The translations under genes and the position numbers were made by a program. This document shows, in pieces, positions 10,530 to 22,737 of a stretch of DNA of 64,000 nt. The notes under the pieces are model-generated. The model was not told where the DNA came from. It saw only the letters and a program-made list of their open reading frames with translations, and searched no databases. Each line of letters begins with the position of its first letter. Within the stretch, counting starts at the first letter, position 1. Source of the stretch: Absidia repens (taxonomy: Eukaryota > Mucoromycota > Mucoromycetes > Mucorales > Cunninghamellaceae); assembly GCA_002105175.1 (NCBI GenBank), contig MCGE01000007.1:1-64000 (forward strand), given 5' to 3'.

Positions 10530-13514
10530 CTACTTCTTCTTCTTGAGTTCCAAGCCTTGGTCATCAGCATAAGCTTCGTCTTCGTCCATATCTTGAATCT
10601 TGAATGTAGGTTTGTTGGTCAAGTCGTGTAAGGTAGTTGATGAGTCGGTAGTAACAGCTGCAGGTGTCGTGGACAAGGAGGTCATAGACAAACCAGCAGC
10701 ATCAGTAGAGGTCATGGTGAAGCTATTTGATCGGCTACGGAATGGCGTGCTACTTTCTGATCCACTACGGCTTCTGAACCTAGTCCAAAAGTAGCCATCT
10801 TCATGCACAACGTCCAATGAATCTTGACTGTTTCCAGTGCCTTTCAATGATTTGCTATTATTGCCACCCCAATTAAAAATGTTCTTGTCGTCTAACCATT
10901 CCATCCTAGTTGCTTGCTGGAAGAATCCACTACGTAGACGAGGTAAACGATTTCGCATGGCTGAAAGATTGAAGTTGCTGGAACTTTTGCTGAGAGTTGG
11001 GCTAACGCTTGTTGATGTTAAGTGATGTTGAGCAGTTGGCATAGTGCGGCTAATATAATCGGCTATAAAATAAATAAATAAAGGACATCATGGTAAGTAC
11101 AATCTATCACTTTGCCACCCCCCTTTTTTGCAAATCGATCCACTTCACTTACCATCAAAATCGGGAAAGGCTTCAGGACCATATTGATTAATAACATCGG
11201 TGATATCGCGTGAGAGCTTGTTACGATTTTGACGGAGAACTTGAACACTTTCAGGATCCAGTAAAGCCATCAATAAGGGTTGCAATGATCTATTTTTTTT
11301 TAAGAGAAACGAGACATATGAGAAAGGTATAAATATTGAAACTGATGAAAAAGAGGAAATAAATTTGAATACAAACCTTGCAATATCCATGCCAATTTCA
11401 CCGAATCGAAGACTTGCATAGGACATGGCAGAGATAATAACTATAGACACCAAAGGAACCACCACTTTCCATTTCAGTTCAAAACTGGTTTGTAGCATAC
11501 TTAAAAATACAAGGAAGCCATAGAAACCGTATAAAGTAGGGATCAAGACGAGTCCAACTAATAACTTCCATGTCGCCAATACATCACGACCAGCGATTTT
11601 AACACTCGATCCTTTCAGTGCAACTAATAACATCCGAAAAGAGAAGCGGTGAGTAGAATTGCGCAACTTTGTGCACCATGTTAATATATTGGTTTACCTG
11701 CGGCTTTCTTTTGGCTAATGACTTTGGCAACCACAATGACGGGAAGGTTCAAAACAGCACTAAACCATAGAAGAAACAACGTGAAAACAAAGAATGAGCC
11801 TTAGATCAGATTTATTTGGCCTTTCTGCACCTACCCAGGGAATCCACAAAGAGTGAGCAACGTCAGAATAAAACAGCGTTTCAACAATAAGACCAGCGTA
11901 TGTTTGCCGCCAAGATCAGTTTTGGAGACCTGATGATCACGAATACCATGATACTTGAGTAGTTGGTTGTAAGCCAATACACGTTGATGTAATTCTTCTA
12001 CTTGGGGTTCATGCTTGAAAAGATTGTACCCAATCAAGAACCGGCGATTGAGATCCACCACTTGAGAAATATGCAGTTTTCGATGAGCGGGTTTGTAAAG
12101 ACGACGAGCAGCTTGAATCATCTATTATAAAAAAAGGTCAATGAATTCCATTAGTATCATTCGCACAACGCAATACAACACAAGTATACGTATCATAGTT
12201 TTTTTTTCTTACCATTAAAGTTTCATAACTACCAGCATTGACAGTGACACTTTTCAAAGCATCATAAATAGTATCTAATAATTTGCCACAAGCTTCGCGC
12301 TTTTCAGGGCCACCATTGCGATACTTTTCCACTAAATCACTTTGAATCGAGATAGGTGTACCAAATTCAATCACAGCACGGGATCGGAATCGATGAGCAT
12401 GGAAGTAGTTGAGACCTAGAAGGAAGAAAGAATGTAAAGGATTATTATGACATATGGCAATATAATAAAATTATTGCATGTCAATCTGATTTTACCACAA
12501 GGAACGATCTTCACATCAAGGCCTGGGTATTTTGCCATTGCACCTAAAGCCATCATGGTCACACCAGCTGCCAAAAAGGAAGAAGAAGAAAACAACTTAT
12601 TAGTGTATCAAGGAAAGATATCGTTCAATATATATGTTTTACCTTTCAATGGAAGCAATTCAGCACGGTCATGACTTCCGCCTTCAGGAAAGATAGTAAT
12701 GCATTTGTTTTGGTTCAGTTGGTCATGGACACAGCGGTACACCGCATCTTGATCAACATGTGGAATGCATTTGAATGGTGTGCCTTCGGATAACAATGCC
12801 AGCGCCTTCAAGTCTTTGAATTCCTTCTTGATAATCAACTCAGTATCAGATAATACTTGTACCACTTCCGCCTGACCAGCCTTGTTCGGTAGAACGATTT
12901 GATATTTGGGTTCTAATTGTTCCAAGAATCGAGTGCCATCACCAACAATACGAAGGGGTTCGAGTTTCCGATCCAATAGTTGTAAAGTTCCAATTCCTTT
13001 CACCGCGAGGTCTTGAGGTCGAATAACAGGAACTTTTTTTTTTTTTAAAAAAAAGGAAGTAAATTTGGTGAGCGTTTGATGAAACAATTTTAAATCCCGT
13101 CGCTTTCACTCCAAGCAATCAATTCATTAGATGCCTTTGAATTCAAAATAAAATTTACTTACTAGCATTTATCATCCTTGCAAAAAACCCAATTCCTCTT
13201 TCATGCATGGATTTTTCAGCGATAAGAAAGGATACCTGCCTTTTGCATTCTCGCATCACCATAATAGGATCCACAAACTACATATAATAATAATAATAAT
13301 AATCATAAAAAAAGCCGCACAGACTATCAAAACCGTTGATTTCATTCCATATGCGACTTACTTGGTTTGCATGGGGACCGACAACAAAAATTGTTGGTGC
13401 GTCCGTTGGTATACGGTGAGATCCTCTGGCTCGAATTTCTCGGAAAAACAAGTCAGCCAAGATATTGAAGAACCAAAGAGCTATATCATACGTCAATTTT
13501 TTTGGATCAATCAT
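10530..13514 (-). CDS. SCT1: Glycerol-3-phosphate / DHAP acyltransferase (SCT1/GAT1 type)
   Basis: First exon (13514 to about 13366) gives MIDPKKLTYDIALWFFNILADLFFREIRARG and ends HANQ. The next exon (about 13274-13162) starts FVDPIMVM, together forming the acyltransferase motif HANQFVD (HX4D catalytic). A later exon has FPEGGSHDRAELLPLK (substrate-binding motif) and AGVTMMALGAMAKYPGLDVKIVPC, diagnostic for yeast Sct1/Gpt2-type GPATs. The central exons give VIEFGTPI and hydrophobic helices (VLIPTLYGFYGFLVFLSML; VVVPLVSIVIISAMSY). The C-terminus is a Ser-rich, probably phosphorylated cytosolic tail ending in lysines. The enzyme makes lysophosphatidate at the ER, the first step of phospholipid and triglyceride synthesis. 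At least seven short introns. One codon upstream (13517) is an alternative ATG. Confidence 0.9.
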
Positions 13515-14652
13515 CAATCCAACAGGAGGTATATGTTTATATAGATAAGTAAAAAGAAAAAAAGAGAATAAAAAGTAAAGTGAAGAAAAGAAAGAGAGAA
13601 CGAAAGAACGAAAGGGAAAGGAGGAAATATAGTTTTTTTAAAGGTTGCACAAACCCTTTGCCTAATCTTTTTCTCGAGCACGACCTTTTTTTATTTTATT
13701 TTGTTCATTTTTCAATTCTCTTTACATATCGATTTGTTGATAATTTCTATCAATATTTCAAACTGAGGGACTTTTTTTTTATTTATTTATATTTTTATTC
13801 AAATGACATTCATTCACATGTAGTCAAAACGTTCTTCCTATTTCCATTTTTGGACTCGGGACTTGGCTGGTTTACGAGCGGGGTTTAATGAGGGAACGAG
13901 TCTTTTCTTGCCCTGAAAATTTGATACATCAAAGCCACTCAAATTCAACTATAAAAAGGCTCTTCCCACACAGGGTTCGCTTTTGTTTCTTTTTTTTTCT
14001 TATCACAATAGTTAGCACTGAAGATTGTATATTTTTGCATCTAATAAAAATCATCCAGTCTTTTTAAATAACTTGATTCTTGTATTCTTTTTTTTTTTTT
14101 TTTTTTTTCTCAAATGTTGGAATATAGCCTTTTTTTTTTCTTTTCATTACCCTGCCTCTATCCTGTGTTCTCTTCCTTCACAATGAAGAGTTGACCTTCG
14201 GGAAAGGTAGGGAAGATATATTGGCGTATGTTCTTTTCTGTTATTTGGAACACAATTCATTTGTTGTTGTGTTTTAAATGGAGGGGGGCAAGCCTATATT
14301 TTTTCTCAATTTTTTTAATCGGAACATAAAATGAAAAATTTTACCCTACACCCATAATAAACCCTTGATCATGTCCAAATCCCGCCATCCTCTACAAATT
14401 CACTTTCCAAATCGCTTATTGTTCGTCTGTCCTTTCACAAAAAAGAACAAAAACAAAAAAAACAAAAACCACATACAAACAATAAGAGAGATGATGCAAC
14501 CAACCACTAAATAATTGTAATTCAAGTCATCAATTCCAAAAAATAGATAAGTAAAAAAAACGTGCTTAAGATTTTTATTAAATAACATGAGGAATAAACT
14601 AGTGATGATTGTGGAGGAAGGGGGGGGGGTGGGGTAAGGGAAGAGTTAGTAT
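13515..14652. other. Spacer: acyltransferase promoter and TAF4 3' end
   Basis: 1.1 kb without a supported gene. It contains a purine run just upstream of the acyltransferase start (13550-13635), several T runs (notably 14089-14108), an AAATCCCGCC motif near 14381-14390 and a G run at about 14619-14632 next to the TAF4 stop. Frames of 62-102 codons here are Phe-rich, low-complexity. Confidence 0.45.
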
Positions 14653-17102
14653 CTATTGTAGCCATTGATTGTACATCTTCAAGAGAGTTTTTTGTCCACT
14701 GCCTTTTCCACCTTGACCTTCTCTTTCTAGTGCAAAGATTGCATCCATTACAGTCACATTTTTGTCTTCGTTCATTTCTTCATTGGTATCTTCCACCGAA
14801 AAGGTCTTGATTGCGGAGCCATAGGATTTGCTTGTCAGTTTCCATCGCTTATCACCGTGATTCCGTAATAATGATGAAGACATTTTCGAGTTCTGTAGGT
14901 GTGTTGGTGATGATAATGATGACGATGAGGGCGATGATGATGATGATCGATCCAATTGCTCCAGTGCCATTAATGCTTGCTTTGGATCCGCCTTGACCAG
15001 AATTTTGTACAATGGATAGTCGCTGCCGGTAGTAGAAGATGATGTTGAGACAGCCATAGGAGGCGCTCGCTGGAAAGGAGACCGTCGTTCAATCCGATGT
15101 TTCGACGCCTTGACCATATCTGCCACCAGTCCCCTTAGTCGATCTTGTGTTGCCAATGATAAATAAGCCACCACATCTGGATCGACATGGTTGATCGCTA
15201 ACGGTTTCGCCAACTTGGTCACCACTTGCTGTAATAAACGTCCATTCATAAAATCCTGACTTTTTGATCGATCCACTCCGTCCACTGGTATACCGCCAAC
15301 TGTGTCCCCACCATCTTTCATAAAATGTTCCACTTCTTCTTTGAGATCTACACCTGCATAGCCCATCACATCTGTAATCGCATCATAATCAATCCGGTTG
15401 TCACCACCACCACCGCCGCCACTAGTAGTTGCTGATGATGATGTTGCTGCTGGTTGTGCTGTTGGTGCTATAGTTGTAAATGATGATGATGGTGTAGCTA
15501 TATTAGAGTTGGACGATTGTTTTCTAATAGAAAAATAGTGTGTTAGTGTTTTGTTAGAGATAGCATAAGCCAGTCAGCGATTTATACTTACGACGAGGAA
15601 GAGGAGGGTCGGGGCATTTGTACGCCTTGAGCCACAGGTGCATCAGGTTGTTTGAATTCAGGAGTTGCTATTGCTTGTACGTTGGATGAACCAGGTAATG
15701 ATGGTGGTTCAGATGATGAAGTTGGTAAAGGCGGAGGAGTGGCAATGTTCATATGGGTATTTGCTGCCTTTGATAATCCCCTAGGTACACCAGGAGCATG
15801 GTCAATTTTCGATCGCTTTGATTGTGGCGTGCCCCTATGAGACAACAGCAATAAAATACGACATGTGAGAAACAATCTTTCTTCCCCTTTCCTTGCACTT
15901 TAATATGAGCCTACATTAAACCCAGCATGGACCGTTGTGAATCTTCATGACGAATTTGAGAGCTCGATACAAGCCGTTTTCGTTGATCATTAGCAGCCAC
16001 CGAAGTAAGTGTTGATGATGAAGTTGACACTGTTGATGTTGAAGAAGTGATGTCTATAGAAGTAGATGAACTGGATCCTTGAGTTGTGTCTGATGTTGTA
16101 GGTGTTTGTTCTTTCAAATTTTCCAGCAGGTTTTCCAGCATCCGATATCCCCGTTCATCGAGTAAATACTTGGCTTGTGTCAAAAAGTTCTCGGGAGTGA
16201 TAGTGTTTTTCTATTACAATCAATCAAAAAAAAAAAAAGTTAGTATTACACTTGAAAAACTGTACTTTGCCTTACCTGTAATTCAACAAACAGTAAGTTG
16301 AATTTATTCTTTCTTTCAGAAGGTAGTTGCGCTGTGATGGAGTCCAGTAGAGTCATTGTCCCTAATTCCCCCAAAAAATATACAGTAAAAAAAAGGTAGG
16401 TGTAAGAAGCCTTATATGTACGTTCCTATACTAACCTAAAATATTTTTCTTACCAGATGAAGACGAAGATTGAGCTGGTGTAGCTATCTTTTGTGGTGAT
16501 GGAATAGTCTGGTGATTGGACGATTGTTGATATTGTCTTTGAGTAGTATTATGCTGCTGCTGCTGTTGTTGTAAAGAAGTACTCAAGGACTGACTGTTGA
16601 AAAAGGATGTTTGCTTAGGTATTCCGAATAGTTGATTTTGTTGTTGGTTACTAAAATGGTGTTGTTGTGATGATTGGCTTGTATTGATATTTCCAGTGCT
16701 GGCACTATCATTATCGTTGCTGGTGCTACTGCTATTGTTGTTATTGTTGCTAGTGTTGGTGTTGGTGTTGGTGTTGTTCATAGGCAGATCCTGATGGCCA
16801 TCCTTCCACATTGAAATAAAATCAGTAGTTCCTTGACCAGGTTGAAAGACACCACTATGGCCAGTAGTAGAGAGTACATCTTCCGAGTCATTATCAAACA
16901 GGTGTTGTAGTTCAGTTGGCATATTGAATTGAGCAGGTGTAGCATTTTGATCTTCGTTACCGATGGTTTGCACAAGGGACTGAAATGAATTGTCATTGGT
17001 AAATAAAGTAGAGTCATCAAAAAGGTTTCGAATATAAAGGTCGTCTACTTGTTGTGTATGATGTCCTTGAGAGACGCCTTTATCCTTTTCCCCATCGGAC
17101 AT
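14653..17102 (-). CDS. TAF4: TFIID subunit TAF4
   Basis: Five exons, approximately 17102-16455, 16362-16278, 16210-15912, 15838-15592 and 15525-14653. The N-terminal exon is Gln/Asn/Ser-rich (activator-type). Exons 2-3 encode MTLLDSITAQLPSERKNKF and NFLTQAKYLLDERGYRMLENLL, a conserved TAF4 core. The last exon carries the C-terminal TAF4 block: NGRLLQQVVTKLAK, then HVDPDVVAYLSLATQDRLRGLV (histone-fold partner of TAF12), a Ser-rich insert, and the terminal VMDAIFALEREGQ plus LLKMYNQWLQ that matches the end of animal TAF4. TAF4 is a scaffold of the TFIID general transcription factor. The start (MSDGEKDK) is chosen because a TTTAAAATTCCGCGGG box (17173-17190, reverse strand) lies about 70 nt upstream; an in-frame ATG at 17141 is less likely. 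Confidence 0.9.
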
Positions 17103-17885
17103 TGTGTATTGGTTTCGTGTTTTGAGTGAAAAGGAAAACAAAAAAACACAAAACGAAAAAAATAAAGAGAGACCCGCGGAATTTTAAAAATCTAGATACG
17201 TCAAAAAACACTAGCAAAACAAGATATATTTAATTGACTGTAGCTATTAATATTAGGCAGTGGACAATGTAATATATATATACGTATATATCAGCATATT
17301 ACTATGTAAGTGATATCCTATTAACCATACAGGTTGATATGATTAATTGTGGTAATGACCGGTTTTTACTGTGGCGCTATGAACAAAAAGCAGAGTGCTA
17401 AAAATAGTATGTATCTTGCTGTAGCCATAACATCAAAATTACTTCTGAAGTATCAAAGACATACTTTATACTGAATGTTTTGTACCCGAATATCTGTTTT
17501 AACTTTTGAGTCCTTTACGTCATGAAAGCTTCACAGCGCTCAATCAGGCTGGGTCTGAATTACTTCTTTTTCTGGGGCACCAACCAGACTTAAAAAGTTT
17601 TTCCCGGCTCTCGTTTTTTTCGTTTTTCCTTTTCTTCCAAAGATTTTTCTTTTATAACAATCCATTTTCTTTTGAACCACCCTTCCAGAAAAACGAAAAT
17701 ATTGACTCTGCTAAAGATCACTATCTGAATACGTCTACATCATAAAAATCCACAACGCAATTGCTTTCGCCTGCTCGGTCCATATACGAACTCACTGCAG
17801 TACATAGTACCCATTTACAGCTTCATAAACCACAATATCAACAACCACATCAGATTCATAGATAGATTTATACTACCACCACCTT
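17103..17885. promoter_or_regulatory. Divergent promoter region, TAF4 / 4E-T
   Basis: 783 nt. On the TAF4 side a promoter-type box reads TTTTTAAAATTCCGCGGGTC on the reverse strand (17171-17190). A TATA-rich alternation is at 17271-17293. The 79-codon frame at 17506-17745 is not recognisable. CA-rich leader sequence precedes the 4E-T start at 17886. Confidence 0.5.
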
Positions 17886-18671
17886 ATGCCAGAAAACAAA
17901 GACCATTCTGATGACCTCAAAAACGTCAACAGTAATGACAACAACGACGATGATGCCCATACCACCAATATATCATCCACGGCGATTCTTCGCTATTCAA
18001 AAGACACTCTTTTATTACTACATGACAGTCCTTTAGTATGCAAGCCTGAAAACATGCCTGAATTATCTTCTTGGTTCGGGTAAGCACACGCGAAACAAGA
18101 ACAGTGGATATGTTTAAAGCTAGTACTTCTTTTCTATATATCTTGACGAATTTATTTTATTTTATTATTATAATAGTGAGGAAGCTGGCTCTCCTGCCGT
18201 CTCTAAAAACATGCTGAATGGTAGTGTGGTATCACGGTCTACAGGTAACAATACAAATGAAGAATTTGGACAGAGAACACTAGTATGAATGATTTTGCTG
18301 ATTGCTTCTTTTATCTGTTACCTTTAGACAAAAGTATTGTTCTTGGCCCTTCAAAAACCAATTTTGCATCTTCCCTCTATGGTGGTTTGAAACGCACAAC
18401 AGAGTCTAATGGTGTCACAACCTCGGGCACATCAAAGTTAAATTCTCGTCTTCGGCAGGTAAAAAAACAAAACAAAAACCAACAACAAATTAACTGGAAT
18501 ATTTAGCATGGTCATTGACGACGCTTAAACTATTTCATTTTGTATCATATAGTCGGAAGATTCTATACGGACACCAAATGGCAACCACAGTGGCAATAGT
18601 AGCAACAATAGTGGAAATCGAATGCCTCGAGGACCGGGCTATGCGGGCGAAAAAGGCTTCCATCATTATCA

Positions 18672-18763
<92 letters not shown>

Positions 18764-19345
18764 GCAACCATCATCATCAGCATCATCAGCATCATCATCA
18801 CAATAGACATGAAAAAACGGGATTGGAACGGCGAACATCCAACCCATTTGGAAACCAGTCATCACATAACAAACGATTCAATCATTCAGATCACCAAGGC
18901 GAGCGACCATCTATGAATTCATCGATTGGAGGTGGGCGAAGAGAATGTAAGCAGGGGCAAGGGTTTGGTTGTTGATTTGACATGCTATGTTTTAGTGTTC
19001 CTTTATTTACCTTACTGATCATGCTTTTTATTTTTATTTAGTCAATCGTGATCAACGAATTGGGAACAGAATTAGCCAAATGAACTACAATGGTATGGAT
19101 AGAAATGGCCAAGACCAGGTACCGGAATGGATGGATTACAACCCCACTGATACGAAAAAGACGACAATTGCTGATGACAAAGTGGAGTGCCATGGTGATT
19201 TTATCAACGACTTAGAAGCTTGGAAATCTAATATGAAGAAAAAAGAAGGATTGGAAAGTGCACCGCAGACCCAAACCTCCATTGAAGGTAGGAGAACAAA
19301 ACTAACTTTTATGCATAAATTATGGCTCGGATTACTGAAGTTCCT

Positions 19346-19376
<31 letters not shown>

Positions 19377-21005
19377 GTAGCATCTTTACAGCCATCACAA
19401 AACAATGACAATGACGGTAAAGATTCCATGGATAAAATTATGGACCTGGCATCACTGGATTTGACACCTTCATCAACACCTTTAGCATCTCCAATGTCAT
19501 CAATCTTCAATTCATCAATCACACCATCTGAACTTCCGACAAAGCGGGGTTCTCGATTTGCCAAATTTTTTGCCAAACGTGAAGAAGTATCCCAGACGTC
19601 ATCCACAGCAACATCGCCGTCAGCTAATGAAGAACGTTCAACGAACCACCATCAACCGAGATCGATCAATGTCAACGATTTATTTCAAACGCCTGGCGGT
19701 CTACCATCTGCCGAAGCGGAACCTGATCAAATCCTCGCTCGAAATGGTTCTTCCACAAATCATCTACCTGACCAACAAGCTCCTCCCAATGTATGTATGC
19801 TTTCTGAAGAAGATTTACTCCAATCGATGGGTGCGAAGAAATCTGTGACAAGCCCCGAACAAGCAAATCAAAATGCAATTGGATTCAATAAGGTTTTACA
19901 AATCCTTTCTCAACCCAAGGTAAGGACATCCTCATCTGTGAAAACACCACTAAATATATCTAATTATCCCCTCTTCTAATTTTTTTTTTTTACACCAATT
20001 TCGTTATAGCCTACAGCACCAGGATCTCCGTCATCAGATACCAACGCTATTTCATCGCCAAAAACTGGTAGGGTGCAGAATATTGAAAAGCAACAAGCAA
20101 ACCACCCCAATGAAAAAGCAGCAAGTCCAGTTGATTCTCCAAATGAAAGTCAGCGACCTACTCTAAACAGTGAAACGCCCTCACCATCTACCTCCAATGC
20201 ACAAATCTCACCGGCAGCTACCAAACCGAAGAAGGTCAGTCAGTTATTTGGTGGCAATCTTCCTACTTCCGTCTTACGACAAATGAGTGCTCGCTCGGAA
20301 GGACGATCGCCCTCTATTTCCTCCAACAAGTCTGGGCATTCGGGACGATTCAACAGTACGGCACCCAATTCACAAAACGGATCCCCACTCAGCGGACATG
20401 CTTCACCATCGTCTTTACACATGTCATCAACTACGCAGCAGCAACAGCAAGCGCACTCATCACCCATTCGAACCTTGCATAGCTATGCTCAAGCAAATAC
20501 GAGTCGACCCCACCAATCCGACCTTGGCCTTGAAGGTAGACCGATGATGAACAACGATATGATGATGATGAATGCTGCTGCCCATAGAATGGTACCACCA
20601 CCACATATGTTGCAAAACGGCGAACCTGGAATGCCACCACATCCATCACTTCACCATCCTCTTCAGCACCATCATCAAGGCGATGGGATGAACCGTATGA
20701 TGTCGCCACCGCCCTCCTTCAACCAACAACAAACTCTTAGTGATCGATCCTACATGTCGCCTCATCATCAGCCACTCCCACCTGCAATGATGGGTATGCC
20801 TGGTCAGCATCCTATGATGTCTCCTCATTTGCCCATGCATTTACAAGGCGGCCCTGTCCACGGTATGCGTCCTCCCCCTCCCCCTCCCCCATTCATGCAA
20901 CAACCACCACCGCCTGCACCTCCACTCATGCCTGGAATGCCTCAGTCAATGGGAATGCCGCAACATATGTATACCAGCAAAGCTCAAGGATGGAATAGTC
21001 AATAG
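17886..21005 (+). CDS. 4E-T-like eIF4E-binding translational repressor
   Basis: Seven exons (17886-18079, 18177-18244, 18328-18458, 18553-18946, 19042-19287, 19381-19919, 20010-21005), 855 aa, all phases consistent. The N-terminus has ILRYSKDTLLLLHDSP; Tyr37-Leu-Leu fits the eIF4E-binding consensus YX4L-phi, at nearly the position of the Tyr30 motif of animal 4E-T. Downstream, in the same order as 4E-T, are a DQRIGNR block, VPEWMDYNP (like EPEW in 4E-T), KRGSRFAKFFA (like GSRFSRWF), NKVLQILSQPK (like DILEMLQKAK) and TSVLRQMSA. Exon 4 holds about 30 consecutive Asn (18672-18762) followed by a His run. The C-terminus is Pro/Met/Gln-rich and ends in poly-Pro. 4E-T represses capped mRNAs and links eIF4E to DDX6 and P-bodies; the same role is inferred here. 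Confidence 0.75.
18672..18762 (+). repeat. (AAC)n tract coding for poly-Asn
   Basis: About 30 nearly uninterrupted AAC/CAA units inside exon 4 of the 4E-T-like gene, in frame as Asn. It is followed by CAT-rich sequence coding for His. Length is likely polymorphic. Confidence 0.95.
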
Positions 21006-22024
21006 GTGTACTTCCTCCATTCATCCCTTTATTTAGTGCAGTTAGTAGTAGTGATAGTTTTTTTTTTTTTCTCTCCCTCTTACTGAATTATTAAAACAAT
21101 AAATAGGAAATGATGCTGGGGACTTTTTTTTCATGTATTTTGTTAGTATGTACGAGTGTGTGTGGAGAACGACTTGATCATATGGTATGACTTTATAAAA
21201 AATTCCCATATGTATTGATATAGAATGTTGAATTTGTGGTTTTTATTATACATTTTATGGGGAAACCTAAATTTGTGATATGGTTATGATGTGTACGGGC
21301 AGTTCAGCAAGAACGGAAAAAGAGGGGGGGGTTTCATGGAAAATCTTTAGGATATTTATTTTACAATAAAACGTTCAACTACGTAATACGACAACGAAGA
21401 TGAAAAGGAACAATGATATGTAGTTGGGATGATTTTCGTCTTCATAAAAAAAAGCATTTGGTATTCGAAGTTAGTCGACCTTTATCCTCCTCCCAAAATA
21501 AAGAATGTCATGTGGATAAACTACATAATTTCTAGAGTACTTCGATCATCATATTTCCATGTGCTCATTGTTCCTTTTTTTTGTCCTTCACTGTCCAGCT
21601 TCTAAAAACATTCTCATCCCTATATTTAAAAACCCTGTGCAGTGCAGTATACGGAGCACTGAGCGTGACGATTGATTGATGTTGCCTCTTAACAAAGCCA
21701 TGTTTTCACATGCATACATCAGCTTTCTTTTTACACGCACAAACACTGTACGTACTGTACAGTATAGTATGAGTATAATCGCCCGGCAAAGAAAATAAAC
21801 ATATGAGAGACGACGTGGAAGCAAAATAAAAAGTAATATTTTATTCATATGTAAAATAGAAAGGGGTCTAGTGGCATTACTAAGATTGATATCATTGCGG
21901 TACATGTAAAATAGCATGTAATGTTTGGATGCTGGGGAGAGGTTTTCTTGTGAAAGTATGTGATCTAAACTAATAACCAGTACCAGGGGCACAAGCGGGG
22001 GAAAGAGAGCATGTGTATGGTATG

Positions 22025-22737
22025 ACACTCACAAAATAGCTACAACAGCGATGTTTTTCACTATCCTATGGGTCAGAGGATTACTAATAAAAAGTCAATT
22101 CATTGAAGAAAATTGGGTGAGCCAAATCGAAGAGTTTATTGGGAACAAAGGATTTAATAGAGGATCTATTGGAGGAGCATGAGGGAGACTGTTGTGAGAT
22201 TTGAAGAACGGTCAACATTATTCTAAAGGAGCAATTGTAAAATGGGACCTAATATATATACAAGACGTGAGAAAGACTAATGAGACATCTGTTATTGAAA
22301 CATAACAACAGTCAACGCTAATTAAAAGAGGCTGATGGTTCGAAAACAGTAATCTATTGTACACAGTAAATGAGGAAGACTAATGGGACATTTTTTAATG
22401 AAGTATTGAAAAGAAATATATTTTATTCAGATGTAGATATAAACTATAGACAAAATAATACTAAACTACGCGAATGGAGACTCCAAAAAGCTAACTAAAA
22501 GGTCGTCCAAAATCCTGAATCCAAAATGAAAGGGCTTCCCCAAGCATCTTGTAATCTCTGAGCTGAAAACCTTTCTAAACTAGTTCCAACATTAATCTAA
22601 GTCCACCATTACCCCATAGGAGCCACAAGTGTGAAGAATTATTGAAGAAGAAAAAAGAAAATAAAAAGAAAGAGCGCGAAAAATAAAACCGGCGAGGAGA
22701 GAGAAAATAAATATTTCACGTGGGCGGGAGTTGAAAT
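22025..22737 (-). repeat. Dispersed ~0.7 kb repeat, copy C
   Basis: Read on the minus strand this stretch matches copies at 24555-25287 and 33110-33700 along most of its length. Shared landmarks in order: TTTCAACTCCCGCCCACGTG (22737-22718), ACTAGTTTAGAAAGG, AGATTACAAGATGC followed by CCCTTTCATTTTGGAT, GTCTATAGTTTATATCTACATC, AAAAATGTCCCATTAGTC, GTACAATAGATTAC, TTTCAATAACAGATGTC, CTCCAATAGATCC and TGACCCATAGGATAGT. It has no long frame. The copy is more diverged than the other two. Boundaries are by eye. Confidence 0.85.

Noticed and set aside
18535..18916. Poly-Thr, poly-Val and poly-Cys frames over the AAC repeat
   Set aside because: Other-frame shadows of the poly-Asn tract in the 4E-T-like exon.
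21588..22028. 146-codon minus-strand frame after the 4E-T gene
   Set aside because: No motif and no intron-consistent extension; it abuts the end of repeat copy C. It could be chance in AT-rich DNA.
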